Part shown: positions 1 through 10,992 of the stretch, piece by piece
Layout of the letters: each line of letters begins with the position of its first letter
Numbering within the stretch: position 1 is the first letter of the stretch
NCBI RefSeq assembly: GCF_001425745.1
Contig: NZ_LMDF01000006.1
Span: forward strand, 994,035 to 1,058,034
DNA: 64,000 bases
Reading direction: 5' to 3'
Origin: Caulobacter sp. Root343
Lineage (GTDB): Bacteria; Pseudomonadota; Alphaproteobacteria; Caulobacterales; Caulobacteraceae
Made by a program: the position numbers and the translations under genes
Notes under the pieces: model-generated
What the model was told of the DNA's origin: nothing
Database searches by the model: none
The model's input: the letters and a program-made list of their open reading frames with translations, nothing else

Positions 1-1
1 G

Positions 2-712
2 GCCATCCTGGCGGTGTTCCGGGCCGAGGAGCTGGACAACTACGGCCTGCTGACGGTCGACTCGAACCTGATCTACTCGATCGTCGACGTGCTGCTGGGC
101 GGCCGTCGCGGCACGGCCGCGATGCGCATCGAAGGCCGTCCCTACACCACGATCGAACGCGTGCTGGTGCAGCGGATGATCGAGGTGGTGTTGCACGACC
201 TGAAGAGCGCCTTCGAGCCGCTGCATCCGGTCGGCTTCTCGCTGGACCGCCTGGAGACCAACCCGCGCTTCGCCGCCATCGCCCGGCCGGCCAACGCCGC
301 GATCCTGGTCAAGCTGCGCATCGACATGGAAGACCGTGGCGGCCGCATCGAGCTGCTGCTGCCCTACGCCACGCTGGAACCCATTCGGAAGATGCTGCTG
401 CAGCAGTTCATGGGTGAGAAGTTCGGCCGCGACAACATCTGGGAAGGCCACTTGGCCACCGAGCTCTGGACCACCCAGATGGAGGTCCGCGCCGTTCTCG
501 ACGAGCAGCAGGTGCCGCTGTCGCGGGTGCTGAACATGCAGATCGGCGACACCCTGATGCTGAACGCCACGCCCGATAGCCTGGTCGAGCTGCGCGCCGG
601 GGCCATCCCGCTGACGCGCGGCCGCATGGGCCGCCGCAACCATTCGATCGCCGTGCGCGCCGAGGCGCCGCTGACGCCCGCCGCCAAGAAGGCCGTGCAG
701 AAGCTGAAATGA
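2..712 (+). CDS. fliM: Flagellar motor switch protein FliM (C-terminal part, 5' truncated by window)
   Basis: FliM is the C-ring protein that binds CheY-P and, with FliG and FliN, sets the direction of flagellar rotation. The reading frame is open from the first full codon at base 2, so the true start lies before the window. What remains is about 236 residues. The CheC-like middle domain is seen in the segment ending in DSNLIYSIVDVLLGGRRG and its continuation. It is followed by a FliN/SpoA-like C-terminal domain (roughly the last 90 residues, with the VPLSRVLNMQIGDTLML pattern typical of FliM/FliN). The stop overlaps the start of the next gene by 4 bases (ATGA), so the genes are translationally coupled. 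Confidence 0.93.
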   Translation, partial: AILAVFRAEELDNYGLLTVDSNLIYSIVDVLLGGRRGTAAMRIEGRPYTTIERVLVQRMIEVVLHDLKSAFEPLHPVGFSLDRLETNPRFAAIARPANAAILVKLRIDMEDRGGRIELLLPYATLEPIRKMLLQQFMGEKFGRDNIWEGHLATELWTTQMEVRAVLDEQQVPLSRVLNMQIGDTLMLNATPDSLVELRAGAIPLTRGRMGRRNHSIAVRAEAPLTPAAKKAVQKLK

Positions 713-1296
713 GCCTCGTCGCCTTCGCCATGAACGGGTTCCTCGCGGTGCTGCTGATCGCGGCGCTGGTCTTCGGTTGGCGTCTCGAGCGCCGCCTGAA
801 GGCGCTGCGCGACAGCCACGAGGGCTTCGCCAAGGCCGTCACCGAACTGGACCAGGCCGCGGCCCGCGCCGAGCAGGGCCTCGCGGATCTGCGCGCCGCC
901 ACCGACGAGGCGGCCGAGACCCTGGCTCTGCGCATCGAACGCGCCCAGGCCCTGGCGGCTCAGCTGGATGACCGGGTCAACCGCCCGCTGCCATCGCCGA
1001 CCCAGACTTCGGCGCCCCGCGCTGTCGAAAGGCTCGAACGCGAGATCCCGCCGCTGGCGCGTCCGGCGCGCGCGGCCGAGCCGACCACGCCGGCGGAGCG
1101 CCGCCTGAAGGCCGAGGATTTCGAGCGCCTGTTGGAGCGGGAAGACCGCATCCCGCCGACCGCCCGTACGCCCCTCGACGCGCCCGGCGCCCCTCGTGAC
1201 CCTCCGCGCTCCCGGGCGCGGATCGATGATGACCTCTTCGACGGACCGGCCGACGGCTCGCGTCCCGGAAGCAACCCCAGAGCGCCCCGCCGATGA
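709..1296 (+). CDS. DUF6468-like membrane-anchored coiled-coil protein in flagellar operon
   Basis: A 195-residue protein with one N-terminal transmembrane helix (about residues 9-24). A heptad-rich helical stretch follows (residues 28-90, RLERRLKALRDSHEGFAKAV and onward). The tail is low-complexity and rich in Pro, Arg and Asp. The layout fits the DUF6468 family commonly encoded next to fliM in alphaproteobacteria; I assign it from memory of the family and from context. Its start overlaps the fliM stop and its stop overlaps the next start, so it is an internal member of a coupled operon. A role in the flagellar basal body or motor is inferred from position only. Confidence 0.72.
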   Translation: MSLVAFAMNGFLAVLLIAALVFGWRLERRLKALRDSHEGFAKAVTELDQAAARAEQGLADLRAATDEAAETLALRIERAQALAAQLDDRVNRPLPSPTQTSAPRAVERLEREIPPLARPARAAEPTTPAERRLKAEDFERLLEREDRIPPTARTPLDAPGAPRDPPRSRARIDDDLFDGPADGSRPGSNPRAPRR

Positions 1297-2117
1297 AGAA
1301 CGTTCCGCGTATTCTGCCCCTGGTCGGCGTCGCCGTCGGCGGCGTGCTGGCGATCAACGCCATGGCCGGCGCCAAGTCGCTGCCGGACCTGCTGGGCGGG
1401 GCCAAGGCCTTCGCCGAAGGCGTCGTCAAGCCGGACGGCAAGAAGGGCGAGCAAGCCGCTTCGGCCGATGACGCGGGCCAACCGGCCGCCGCCAACGCCC
1501 CGCCGCCGCGGGTCTGCGCCCCATCCGCCGACGCCCTGGCCAAGGAAGCCGGCCTCTCGCCCGCCGAACTGCGCGTGCTGCAAAGCCTGGGCGCGCGCCG
1601 CGGTCAGCTGGACCAGCGCGAGCAGGATATCGACGTGCAGCTGCAGCTGCTGGCCGCCGCCGAAGCCAAGCTCGACGCCAAGATGCGGTCCCTGACCGGC
1701 CTGAAGGGCGACATCCAGGGCCTGCTGGGCCAGGTCGACAGCCAGAAGCAGGCCGAGGTCGACCGCCTGGTCACCGTTTATTCGGGCATGAAGCCCAAGG
1801 ACGCCGCCGCCCGTATGAGCCTGCTGTCGGACGAAGTCCGCCTGCCGATCGCCGCCAAGATGAAAGAGCGCACCCTGGCCATGGTGCTCGCCAACATGTC
1901 ACCGGGCGACGCCAAGGTGCTGACCGAGCGCCTGGCCTCGCGCATGGCCAATCCGGTGGTGGAGAAGGGCAAGGCCGCGATCGCCGACAACGCCGCCACG
2001 GCCCAGGGGGGCGCTTCGGGCGCCGCGCCGAACCAGCAGGCCGACGCCGCGCTGGCCGGCGGCTCGCCGACCGCTGCGCCCAAGGCCGCGAAGTCCGCTC
2101 CCAAAAAGGCCGGTTGA
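1293..2117 (+). CDS. MotE-like exported coiled-coil flagellar protein
   Basis: A 274-residue protein with an N-terminal hydrophobic segment (residues 6-25, signal anchor or signal peptide). A long helical coiled coil spans roughly residues 90-155. An MgtE-N-like helical segment follows (VDRLVTVYSGMKPKDAAARM and the SPGDAKVLTERLASRM part). The C-terminal tail is rich in Ala, Lys and Pro. This arrangement matches MotE-family proteins, which in rhizobia act as periplasmic chaperones of the motor protein MotC. The gene overlaps its upstream neighbour by 4 bases. The family call is moderately secure; the exact function in this organism is inferred. Confidence 0.7.
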   Translation: MKNVPRILPLVGVAVGGVLAINAMAGAKSLPDLLGGAKAFAEGVVKPDGKKGEQAASADDAGQPAAANAPPPRVCAPSADALAKEAGLSPAELRVLQSLGARRGQLDQREQDIDVQLQLLAAAEAKLDAKMRSLTGLKGDIQGLLGQVDSQKQAEVDRLVTVYSGMKPKDAAARMSLLSDEVRLPIAAKMKERTLAMVLANMSPGDAKVLTERLASRMANPVVEKGKAAIADNAATAQGGASGAAPNQQADAALAGGSPTAAPKAAKSAPKKAG

Positions 2118-2126
2118 GGGAGGCCC

Positions 2127-5000
2127 ATGACCCTTCGCCAGCTCCTGCGCGCCAGCGTCGCCGCCGCGTGCATCGCGGGGACGCTGGCGCCGTCCACGTA
2201 CGCCGCGCCGCCGCCCGTCGCGGCGCGCGGTGCGTTGGACGTGCGCGTGGCGCAGGCGGCGGATTTCTCGCGCATCGAGTTCCACTGGGCCGGCGGCGCG
2301 AAGATGGTCTCGCACCGCGACGGCCAGACCCTGGTGATGCGGTTCAGCCGCGACGCCAATCCCGACCTTTCCAGCCTGAAGATCGCTCCGCCGCGCTGGG
2401 TGAAGGCCTCCGAGGCCCGCCACATCAACGGCGTGCTCGAGATCGTCGTCACCCTGACCGACGACGCCGACGCGCGGCTGGGCAACGCCGATGGCGTTGA
2501 TTTCGTCAACATCTTCGCTCGTCCGGGCGCGCCGCCGACCAGCCAGGCTACGACCCCCGCCGCGCCCGTTGGCCGTCCCAATCCCATGCCCGCCGGCGGT
2601 GTGGTCAAGGTCGAGCTCGAGCGCCAGGACCAACAGGTCACTCTGGTCTTCAACTGGGCCGCGCCCGCCGGCGCCGCCGTCTTCCGGCGCGGCGAGGCGA
2701 TCTGGATCGTGTTCGACACGCCCGCTCGCCTCGACATCGGCAAGCTGCCGACGTCTGGCGCGCGCTATTCGAAGATCCAGGCCTTCAAGGGCGCCGACTA
2801 CAGCGCCCTGCGGCTGGTCGCCCAGGCCGGCACGCCCTACGTCGCCGAAGGGCAGGGCGCACTGTGGAAGATCAGCCTGGGTCCGGGGAACCAGGAGACG
2901 CCGGACGTCATCAAGGTGGCGCGCGACGAGAGCGTGCACCCGGCCACCTTGTCGGCCACCGTCTCTGGCGTGACCAAGGCCGTCTGGGTCGACGACCCGG
3001 CCGTCGGCGACAAGATGGTCGTCGCTCCCGCCCTGGCCCCCTCCAAGGGCCTGCCGTCACGCCGCGAATATGTCGAGATGGCGCTGCTGCAGTCCGTGCA
3101 GGGCCTGGCCGTCGAGACCTACGCCACCGACCTGCTGGTCCAGGCGGACGGCGATCTGTTGCGCATCGGCCGGCCCAAGGGTCTCGTCCTGTCGCCGATC
3201 TCCGCCTCGACCCCGCCGGAGGAGGCCGCCGCCGGCGCCCCCCAGCCGATGTCGATGCCGGCCCTGATAGACTTGGACAACTGGCCCAAGACCGGATCGG
3301 GCGGCTTCCTGACCCGCTACAACGCGCTACAGGGCGCGATACCCGCCGCGCCGGAAGGCGACGGCAAGGATAGCGACACCGGCGCGCGCATGGCCTTGGC
3401 CCGCTTCCTGGTCGGCTCGCAGATGTCGTTCGAGGCCATCGGCGTCCTCAACGCCGCGGGCCGCAAGCACCAGACCCTGCTGGGCGACGCCGAGTTTCGC
3501 GGCCTGCGCGGCATGGCCAAGGTGATGGCTGGACGCCTCACCGAGGCCGACGCCGACTTCTCTTCGCCGGTCTTGTCGGACGACCCATCCAGCGCCCTTT
3601 GGCGGGGCTATATCTCCGCCAAGCAAGGCCAATGGGCCGACGCACGGGCCAAGTTCGTCGGCGGCGCCCGGGCGCTCGACCTGTTTCCGCCGCTCTGGCG
3701 CGCCCGTTTCCTGCATGCCGAGGCTCAGGCGGCGCTCGGCGTCGGCGACCTGACGGGCGCCATGCAGTTCGTGACCAAGGCCTTGGCCCAGCCCAAGATC
3801 CCGATCGAGGACCAGCTCGATATCCGCCTGACCCAGGCGCGCATCTTCGAGGCCAAGGGCGAGAAGGTCCGCGCCCAGCGCATGTTCCAGGCCATCGCCC
3901 GCGCTCCGATCGACCGCCTCGCGACACCGGCCCTGCTGCACGCCACCCAGATCGGCTACGCCAAGGGCAAGATCAGCGCCGCCCAGGCCGCCACCACCCT
4001 GAACCAGCTGCGCTATCGCTGGCGCGGCGACGGGGTGGAGCTGGAAGTCATCGGGGCGCTGGGCAAGCTGTTCATCGACCAAGGTCGCTATCGCGAAGCG
4101 CTGGAGGTGCTGCGCTCGGCCGGTCGCCAACTGCCTGATCGCCCCGAAGCGGTGGCGCTGCAGAACGATCTCTCCAACACCTTCCGCCAGCTGTTCCTGC
4201 AAGGCTTGGCCGACGGCATGCAGCCAGTCCAGGCCGTGGGTCTGTTCTATGACTTCCAGGACCTGACGCCGATCGGCGCCGATGGCGACCAGATGGTCCG
4301 CAATCTGGTGCGCCGCCTGGTCGATGTCGACCTGCTGGACGACGCGGCCAAGCTCTTGAAATACCAGGTCGACAATCGCCTGAACGGCGTGCCCAAGGCC
4401 CAGGTCGCGACCGACCTGGCCTGGATCTACCTGATGAACAAGAAGCCGGAGGACGCGTTGGACACGATCAACGCGACCCGTTCGACGATCCTGCCGCCGG
4501 CCCTGAACGCCGAGCGCCGGCTGGCCACGGCCCGCGCCCTGATGAGCCTGGGCCGCTATGACGATGCTCTCGAGCTGATCGAGAAGGACAACAGCCGCGA
4601 CGGCCAGGAAATCCGCGCCGAGATCGCCTGGAAGCAGCACACCTGGCCGGCGGCCGGGGCGCTGTACGAGCGTTCGCTGGGCGATCGGTTCAAGACGCCC
4701 GGCGCGCTGAGCCCCGGCGACGAGGCCCGCCTGCTGCGCGCCGCTGTGGCCTACAGCCTGGCCGACGACGACGCCGCGCTGGGCCGCCTGCGTCAGCGCT
4801 GGAGCGGCTTCATCGACCTGGCGGGCAATCCCGACGGCTTGCGCGTGGCCCTGCAGGGCTTGAACGCCGAATCGCTGTCGGCCTCGGACTTCGGCCGCGT
4901 CACCGCCGACAATGAGGCCTTCAACGGCTGGATCGGGCGGATGAAGGACAAGTTCCGCACCGGCCAGCCCGCCGGTTCGCCAGTTCGCGCGGGCAAATAA
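2127..5000 (+). CDS. Large exported tetratricopeptide-repeat protein of the fliM operon
   Basis: A 957-residue protein. A Sec-type signal peptide covers about residues 1-26, ending in STYA. A beta-rich N-terminal region lies at about 30-270, with repeated short patterns (FSRIEFHWAGGAKMV and VTLVFNWAAPAGAAVF) that look like two copies of an AMIN-like or wall/envelope-binding fold. Many TPR-like helical hairpins follow from about residue 390 to the end. It starts 9 bases after the preceding stop, so it belongs to the same transcript as fliM. Periplasmic location is predicted. I know no experimental function; position suggests a scaffold for flagellar or motor proteins. No frame disruption was seen. 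Confidence 0.75.
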   Translation: MTLRQLLRASVAAACIAGTLAPSTYAAPPPVAARGALDVRVAQAADFSRIEFHWAGGAKMVSHRDGQTLVMRFSRDANPDLSSLKIAPPRWVKASEARHINGVLEIVVTLTDDADARLGNADGVDFVNIFARPGAPPTSQATTPAAPVGRPNPMPAGGVVKVELERQDQQVTLVFNWAAPAGAAVFRRGEAIWIVFDTPARLDIGKLPTSGARYSKIQAFKGADYSALRLVAQAGTPYVAEGQGALWKISLGPGNQETPDVIKVARDESVHPATLSATVSGVTKAVWVDDPAVGDKMVVAPALAPSKGLPSRREYVEMALLQSVQGLAVETYATDLLVQADGDLLRIGRPKGLVLSPISASTPPEEAAAGAPQPMSMPALIDLDNWPKTGSGGFLTRYNALQGAIPAAPEGDGKDSDTGARMALARFLVGSQMSFEAIGVLNAAGRKHQTLLGDAEFRGLRGMAKVMAGRLTEADADFSSPVLSDDPSSALWRGYISAKQGQWADARAKFVGGARALDLFPPLWRARFLHAEAQAALGVGDLTGAMQFVTKALAQPKIPIEDQLDIRLTQARIFEAKGEKVRAQRMFQAIARAPIDRLATPALLHATQIGYAKGKISAAQAATTLNQLRYRWRGDGVELEVIGALGKLFIDQGRYREALEVLRSAGRQLPDRPEAVALQNDLSNTFRQLFLQGLADGMQPVQAVGLFYDFQDLTPIGADGDQMVRNLVRRLVDVDLLDDAAKLLKYQVDNRLNGVPKAQVATDLAWIYLMNKKPEDALDTINATRSTILPPALNAERRLATARALMSLGRYDDALELIEKDNSRDGQEIRAEIAWKQHTWPAAGALYERSLGDRFKTPGALSPGDEARLLRAAVAYSLADDDAALGRLRQRWSGFIDLAGNPDGLRVALQGLNAESLSASDFGRVTADNEAFNGWIGRMKDKFRTGQPAGSPVRAGK

Positions 5001-5042
5001 GGCAGAGAATTTCCGTACGTGCGGTCATCGGCTGTCGTTCGA

Positions 5043-5071
5043 GGCATGAGCGCCCTCGAAGCGCTTTCATG
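5043..5071 (+). terminator. Imperfect hairpin after the fliM operon
   Basis: GCATGAGCGC pairs with GCGC-TT-TCATGC (2-base bulge) 43 bases after the stop of the TPR gene, followed by GCCTGAAAAATAC. There is no T-run, so it is a weak terminator candidate. The 5001-5233 gap otherwise holds the zwf promoter region, in which TATGGCGGG occurs twice (about 5107 and 5157). Confidence 0.35.
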
Positions 5072-5204
5072 CGCCTGAAAAATACCCGCTTAAACCGGAA
5101 TGGTCTTATGGCGGGCTCCAGACGTTTAGCCTAGTTAGGGCCCGCCGAACGTCCCATATGGCGGGAGGCGCCGGGACCGCTTGCCATTTTGTCGCAGGCA
5201 TGTC

Positions 5205-5220
5205 ATGACAACGTTGTCAT
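5205..5220. promoter_or_regulatory. LacI-type operator upstream of zwf
   Basis: ATGACAACGTTGTCAT is a perfect 16-bp palindrome with a central CG, the form expected for LacI-family repressors. It ends 13 bases before the proposed TTG start of zwf, a position where a bound repressor would block transcription. The same half-sites occur at 11105-11120 in front of the LacI-family gene. Confidence 0.85.
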
Positions 5221-5233
5221 AGGGTGGACGACC

Positions 5234-6697
5234 TTGGTTAAGAAAAACGACGACGGCGAAAATGGCCGCGAAGTTCTGGTGCTGCTGGGCGGCGCGGGCG
5301 ATCTGGCCCTGCGGATGCTGCTGCCCTCGCTCTATTTCCTGGAAGTCGACCGCCTGCTGCCGCACGACCTGCGGATCGTCGGGGTCGCCCGCGCGGAACA
5401 TGACGCCGCCAGCTACAAGGCGCTGGTCCGCGAGCAGCTGGCCAAGCGCGCGACGGTGGAGGAGGCGGCCTGGAACCGTCTCGCGGCCCGCCTCGACTAC
5501 GTGCCGGCCAACATCACCAGCGAAGACGACACCAAGAGACTGGCCGAGCGGATCGGCGAGCACGGCGACCTGGTCATCTTCTTCTCGCTGTCGCCCAGCC
5601 TGTATGGCCCGGCCTGCCAAGCCCTGCAGGCCGCGGGCCTGACCGGTCCCGAGACGCGCCTGATCCTGGAAAAGCCGTTGGGCCGTGACTTGGAAAGCTC
5701 CAAGGCCACCAACGCCGCCGTCGCCGCCGTGGTCGACGAAAGCCAGGTCTTCCGCATCGACCACTACCTGGGCAAGGAAACGGTCCAGAACCTGACCGCC
5801 CTGCGTTTCGGCAACGTGCTGTTCGAGCCCCTGTGGGACCGCAACACGATCGACCACGTGCAGATCACCATCGCCGAGACCGAGAAGGTCGGCGACCGCT
5901 GGCCCTATTACGACGAGTACGGCGCGCTGCGGGACATGGTGCAGAACCACATGCTGCAGCTGCTGTGCCTGGTCGCCATGGAGGCCCCGTCGGGCTTCGA
6001 CCCCGACGCGGTCCGCGATGAGAAGGTCAAGGTTCTGCGCAGCCTGCGCCCCTTCACCAAGGAGACGGTGGCCCACGACACCGTGCGAGGCCAGTACGTG
6101 GCCGGCGTGGTCGAGGGCGGCGCGCGCGCCGGTTATGTCGAGGAAGTCGGCAAGCCCACCAAGACCGAGACCTTCGTGGCCATGAAGGTGGCGATCGACA
6201 ACTGGCGTTGGGACGGCGTGCCGTTTTTCCTGCGCACGGGCAAGAACCTGCCTGACCGCCGCACCCAGATCGTCGTCCAGTTCAAGCCGCTGCCGCACAA
6301 CATCTTCGGCCCGGCCACCAACGGCGAGCTGTGCGCCAACCGGCTGGTCATCGACCTGCAGCCGGACGAAGACATCTCGCTGACGATCATGAACAAGCGG
6401 CCTGGCCTGTCGGAAGAGGGCATGCGCCTGCAGTCGCTGCCGCTGTCGCTGTCGTTCGGCCAGAGCGGCGGCCGTCGTCGGATCGCCTACGAGAAGCTGT
6501 TCCTGGACGCGTTCCGAGGCGATCGCACCTTGTTCGTGCGCCGCGACGAGGTCGAGCAGGCCTGGAAGTTCATCGACGCCGTCTCGGCCGCTTGGGCGGA
6601 GGCCGGCATCGAGCCCGCGCCCTATGCGGCGGGCACCTGGGGACCGCAGTCGGCGCAGGGCCTGATCTCGCCCGGCGGCCGGGCCTGGAAGGCCTGA
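5234..6697 (+). CDS. zwf: Glucose-6-phosphate 1-dehydrogenase
   Basis: Oxidises glucose-6-phosphate to 6-phosphogluconolactone with NAD(P)+, the first step of the Entner-Doudoroff route. The N-terminus carries the Rossmann motif GGAGDLALRMLLPSL. The catalytic RIDHYLGKE signature and the C-terminal FRTGKNLPDR-type region are present, and the length of 487 residues is normal. Upstream in-frame codons run to a TTG at 5189, but that start would place the 16-bp operator inside the coding region. The TTG at 5234 has AGGG about 10 bases upstream and gives the conserved length, so I chose it. It is the first gene of zwf-pgl-edd-glk; pgl starts 2 bases after its stop. Confidence 0.93.
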   Translation: MVKKNDDGENGREVLVLLGGAGDLALRMLLPSLYFLEVDRLLPHDLRIVGVARAEHDAASYKALVREQLAKRATVEEAAWNRLAARLDYVPANITSEDDTKRLAERIGEHGDLVIFFSLSPSLYGPACQALQAAGLTGPETRLILEKPLGRDLESSKATNAAVAAVVDESQVFRIDHYLGKETVQNLTALRFGNVLFEPLWDRNTIDHVQITIAETEKVGDRWPYYDEYGALRDMVQNHMLQLLCLVAMEAPSGFDPDAVRDEKVKVLRSLRPFTKETVAHDTVRGQYVAGVVEGGARAGYVEEVGKPTKTETFVAMKVAIDNWRWDGVPFFLRTGKNLPDRRTQIVVQFKPLPHNIFGPATNGELCANRLVIDLQPDEDISLTIMNKRPGLSEEGMRLQSLPLSLSFGQSGGRRRIAYEKLFLDAFRGDRTLFVRRDEVEQAWKFIDAVSAAWAEAGIEPAPYAAGTWGPQSAQGLISPGGRAWKA

Positions 6698-6699
6698 CG

Positions 6700-7386
6700 A
6701 TGGCCAAGCTGGAAGCCTTCGGCTCGCGCGAAGCCCTCTATGACGCCGCCGCCTCGATCCTGGTCGGGGCGCTGACGACGGCCGTGGCGACCCACGGCCG
6801 CGCGGGCTTCGCCGCGACCGGCGGCACGACGCCGGCTCCGGTCTATGACCGCCTGGCCACGCTGACCGCGCCTTGGGACAAGATCACCGTCACCCTGACC
6901 GACGAGCGCTTCGTCCCGCCGACCGATCCCGGCAGCAACGAGGGCCTGGTCCGTCGTCACCTGCTGGTGGGCGAGGCGGCCAAGGCTCAGTTCGCGCCGT
7001 TGTTCTTCGAGGGCGTCAGCCACGAGGACAGCGCACTGAAGGCGCAAGCCGGCGTCGACGCCGCTGCGCCGTTTGGCGTGGTCCTGCTGGGTGTCGGCCC
7101 CGACGGCCACTTCGCCTCGCTGTTCCCGGGCAATCCGGTGCTGGCCCGTGGCCTGGACCTGGCGTCCGAGCGCTCGGTGCTGGCCGTGCCGCCGGGCGAT
7201 CCGGCGCCGGACATTCCGCGTCTCAGCTTGACCCTGGCCGCCCTGACCCGCACCGACCTGATCGTGCTGCTGGTCACCGGCGCGGCCAAGAAAACGTTGT
7301 TGGAAGGCGACGTCGATCCGGCCCTGCCGGTCGCCGCCATCCTGAAGCAGGACCGCGCCAAGGTCCGCATCCTCTGGGCGGAGTAG
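6700..7386 (+). CDS. pgl: 6-phosphogluconolactonase
   Basis: Hydrolyses 6-phosphogluconolactone to 6-phosphogluconate. The 228-residue protein has the family signatures: GGTTPAPVYDRLA near residue 35, TLTDERFVPPTDPGSNEGLVRRHLL, and GVGPDGHFASLFPG, which resembles the lactonase/glucosamine-6-P isomerase active-site loop. The start at ATG 6700 is 2 bases after zwf. An in-frame reading open further upstream lies inside zwf and is not coding. It is the second gene of the Entner-Doudoroff operon. Confidence 0.93.
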   Translation: MAKLEAFGSREALYDAAASILVGALTTAVATHGRAGFAATGGTTPAPVYDRLATLTAPWDKITVTLTDERFVPPTDPGSNEGLVRRHLLVGEAAKAQFAPLFFEGVSHEDSALKAQAGVDAAAPFGVVLLGVGPDGHFASLFPGNPVLARGLDLASERSVLAVPPGDPAPDIPRLSLTLAALTRTDLIVLLVTGAAKKTLLEGDVDPALPVAAILKQDRAKVRILWAE

Positions 7387-7392
7387 ATCGCC

Positions 7393-9201
<1,809 letters not shown>

Positions 9202-9215
9202 GGAAGCGCTAGGTC

Positions 9216-10211
9216 ATGGACGGCAATCACACCGGGGGGCTCGGCCTCGTCGGCGACATCGGCGGCACCAACGCCCGCTTCGCCCTGGTCGAATTCGACG
9301 GTCAGGACCCGCGCCTGATCGAGCCGACCGCCTATAAGGGCGAGGACTACGGCACGGCCGAGGACGCGATCGCGCACTACCTGCAGAAGGTCGGGGTCAG
9401 ACACCCGGACCAGGCGGTGGTCGCCGTGGCGGGGCCGATCGAGCACGGCTCGGTCCACATGACCAACCTTGACTGGCGGATTTCGGAGGACAGCCTGCGT
9501 CGCGCGGGTGGCTTTCGCACCGCCAAGCTGATCAACGACTTCACCGCCCAGGCCCTGGCCGCGCCGCGCCTGAGCCCCAAGGACCTGCGCCAGATCGGTC
9601 ATCTGCCGACCTCGGGCGAGGGGGACCTGGCCATCCTTGGCCCGGGCACCGGCTTCGGCGTCGCCGGCCTGGTGCGTCGCCACGGTCAGGAGATCCCGCT
9701 GGCCACCGAGGGCGGCCACGTCGCCTTCGCGCCGCTCGACGAGGTCGAGATCGAGGTGCTGCGCGCCCTGACCAAGCAGCTGGACGGCGGCCGCGTCTCG
9801 GTCGAACGCATCCTGTCGGGACCGGGCATGGAGGATCTGCACCTGGCCCTGGCTCAGGCCGAAGGCCGCAAGGTCGACGCCCTGGCCGCCAAGCAGATCA
9901 CCGAACGCGCCGTCGAGGGCTGCGCCGACTGCCTGGCTACCGTGAACCGGTTTTGCGCGGTGCTCGGCTCGACAGCCGGCGACATCGCCCTGACCCTGGG
10001 CGCGCGCGGCGGCGTGTTCATCGCCGGCGGCATCGCGCCCCGGATCATCGACATCCTGGAAAAGAGCCCGTTCCGTGAACGCTTCGACGCCAAGGGCCGC
10101 CTGTCGGGCTTCACCCAGGCGATCCCGACCCACGTCATCCTGCATCCGCATACGGCGCTGATCGGCGCGGCGGTGGCTCTGACGCCGGAGGGCAGGGCGG
10201 CGGTCTCGTAG
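9216..10211 (+). CDS. glk: Glucokinase
   Basis: Phosphorylates glucose to glucose-6-phosphate, feeding Zwf. The 331-residue protein belongs to the bacterial hexokinase/ROK-like glucokinase family (Glk type). It has the phosphate-1 motif GLVGDIGGTNARFALVEF at the N-terminus, LINDFTAQA, LGPGTGFGVAGL, and a C-terminal GGVFIAGGIAPR adenosine motif. It is the last gene of the ED operon, 14 bases after edd, with a GAGG Shine-Dalgarno about 12 bases before the ATG. It is followed by a convergent gene with only 19 bases between. Confidence 0.93.
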   Translation: MDGNHTGGLGLVGDIGGTNARFALVEFDGQDPRLIEPTAYKGEDYGTAEDAIAHYLQKVGVRHPDQAVVAVAGPIEHGSVHMTNLDWRISEDSLRRAGGFRTAKLINDFTAQALAAPRLSPKDLRQIGHLPTSGEGDLAILGPGTGFGVAGLVRRHGQEIPLATEGGHVAFAPLDEVEIEVLRALTKQLDGGRVSVERILSGPGMEDLHLALAQAEGRKVDALAAKQITERAVEGCADCLATVNRFCAVLGSTAGDIALTLGARGGVFIAGGIAPRIIDILEKSPFRERFDAKGRLSGFTQAIPTHVILHPHTALIGAAVALTPEGRAAVS

Positions 10212-10230
10212 AGAGCCACGCCAAGCCGGG

Positions 10231-10992
10231 TTAGCGCGCCGCCTTGAGCACGGCGGCGCGGCCGGTCAGCAGTCTGGCGCACTGAGTGGCGTCGAGGTCC
10301 ATATCGGACAACTTGTCCTGCTCCTTCCAGAAGTCGAAATAGGCATGAGCCTTGTCTTCGACCTTCAGAGGGAAGCGGTTGGGAGCATAGAGTTCTGCGA
10401 GATAGGCGTCCGCCTGGGCGCGTGTGAGGTGCGCCGAACAGACGGTGACCGCCTGAACCATGTCGGCCCCTGCGCGCATGTATGGAGTCTGCCAGCTTGC
10501 GTAACCTGTCGGCATAAGGATGGCGTCGGTGGCGTTGCGCACCAGGATGTCGTCGCTCAGCGGAGAGTCGGAGACGATGTCGCGAGCCGCCGGATCGTGA
10601 GCGATTTCACGGCAGGTGGCGATGATCTTCCGGGCCTGGTTGCGGACGTTTTCGGCGAGGCTGGCTTCGTCTTCGTGACCGCCTTGAGACATCGCCTTGA
10701 TGTTCTCCTGGGCTTGCTGCATCGCATGGTCCATGGCGTTCTTGATGTAGGTGTAGGACAGGGTCTCCGAGAAGCCGGCGCGAGCGCCCAACGCGATGGC
10801 GTCATTCGCATAGGCCTCGATCCTGTCCTGATGGACCTCGAAACCGAATTCCTGACAGACCGTCGCTTGCCCCGCGTAGCGGCCCAGTTGGTTCAGTCTC
10901 GCGACCGGGTCCTGCTCGACCTGAGCGGTGGCCGAGGTGACGCTCAACGCGCCGAGCGCGGCCGCCATGGCCAGCGTCTTCCAATTCAACAT
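10231..10992 (-). CDS. Exported hypothetical protein with four cysteines
   Basis: A 253-residue protein with a clear Sec signal peptide (about residues 1-24, ending TSATAQ). Four cysteines in the mature part are spaced as would suit two disulfides (VCQEF, ATCRE, TVCSA, TQCAR). The body is mostly helical with no recognised domain. The open frame extends to 11106. Two ATGs at 10998 and 10992 begin the hydrophobic signal; GGGGG directly before 10998 gives correct spacing for 10992, so I chose that one. It is transcribed divergently from the LacI-family gene, whose operator lies between. Function unknown. Confidence 0.72.
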   Translation of the reverse strand: MLNWKTLAMAAALGALSVTSATAQVEQDPVARLNQLGRYAGQATVCQEFGFEVHQDRIEAYANDAIALGARAGFSETLSYTYIKNAMDHAMQQAQENIKAMSQGGHEDEASLAENVRNQARKIIATCREIAHDPAARDIVSDSPLSDDILVRNATDAILMPTGYASWQTPYMRAGADMVQAVTVCSAHLTRAQADAYLAELYAPNRFPLKVEDKAHAYFDFWKEQDKLSDMDLDATQCARLLTGRAAVLKAAR

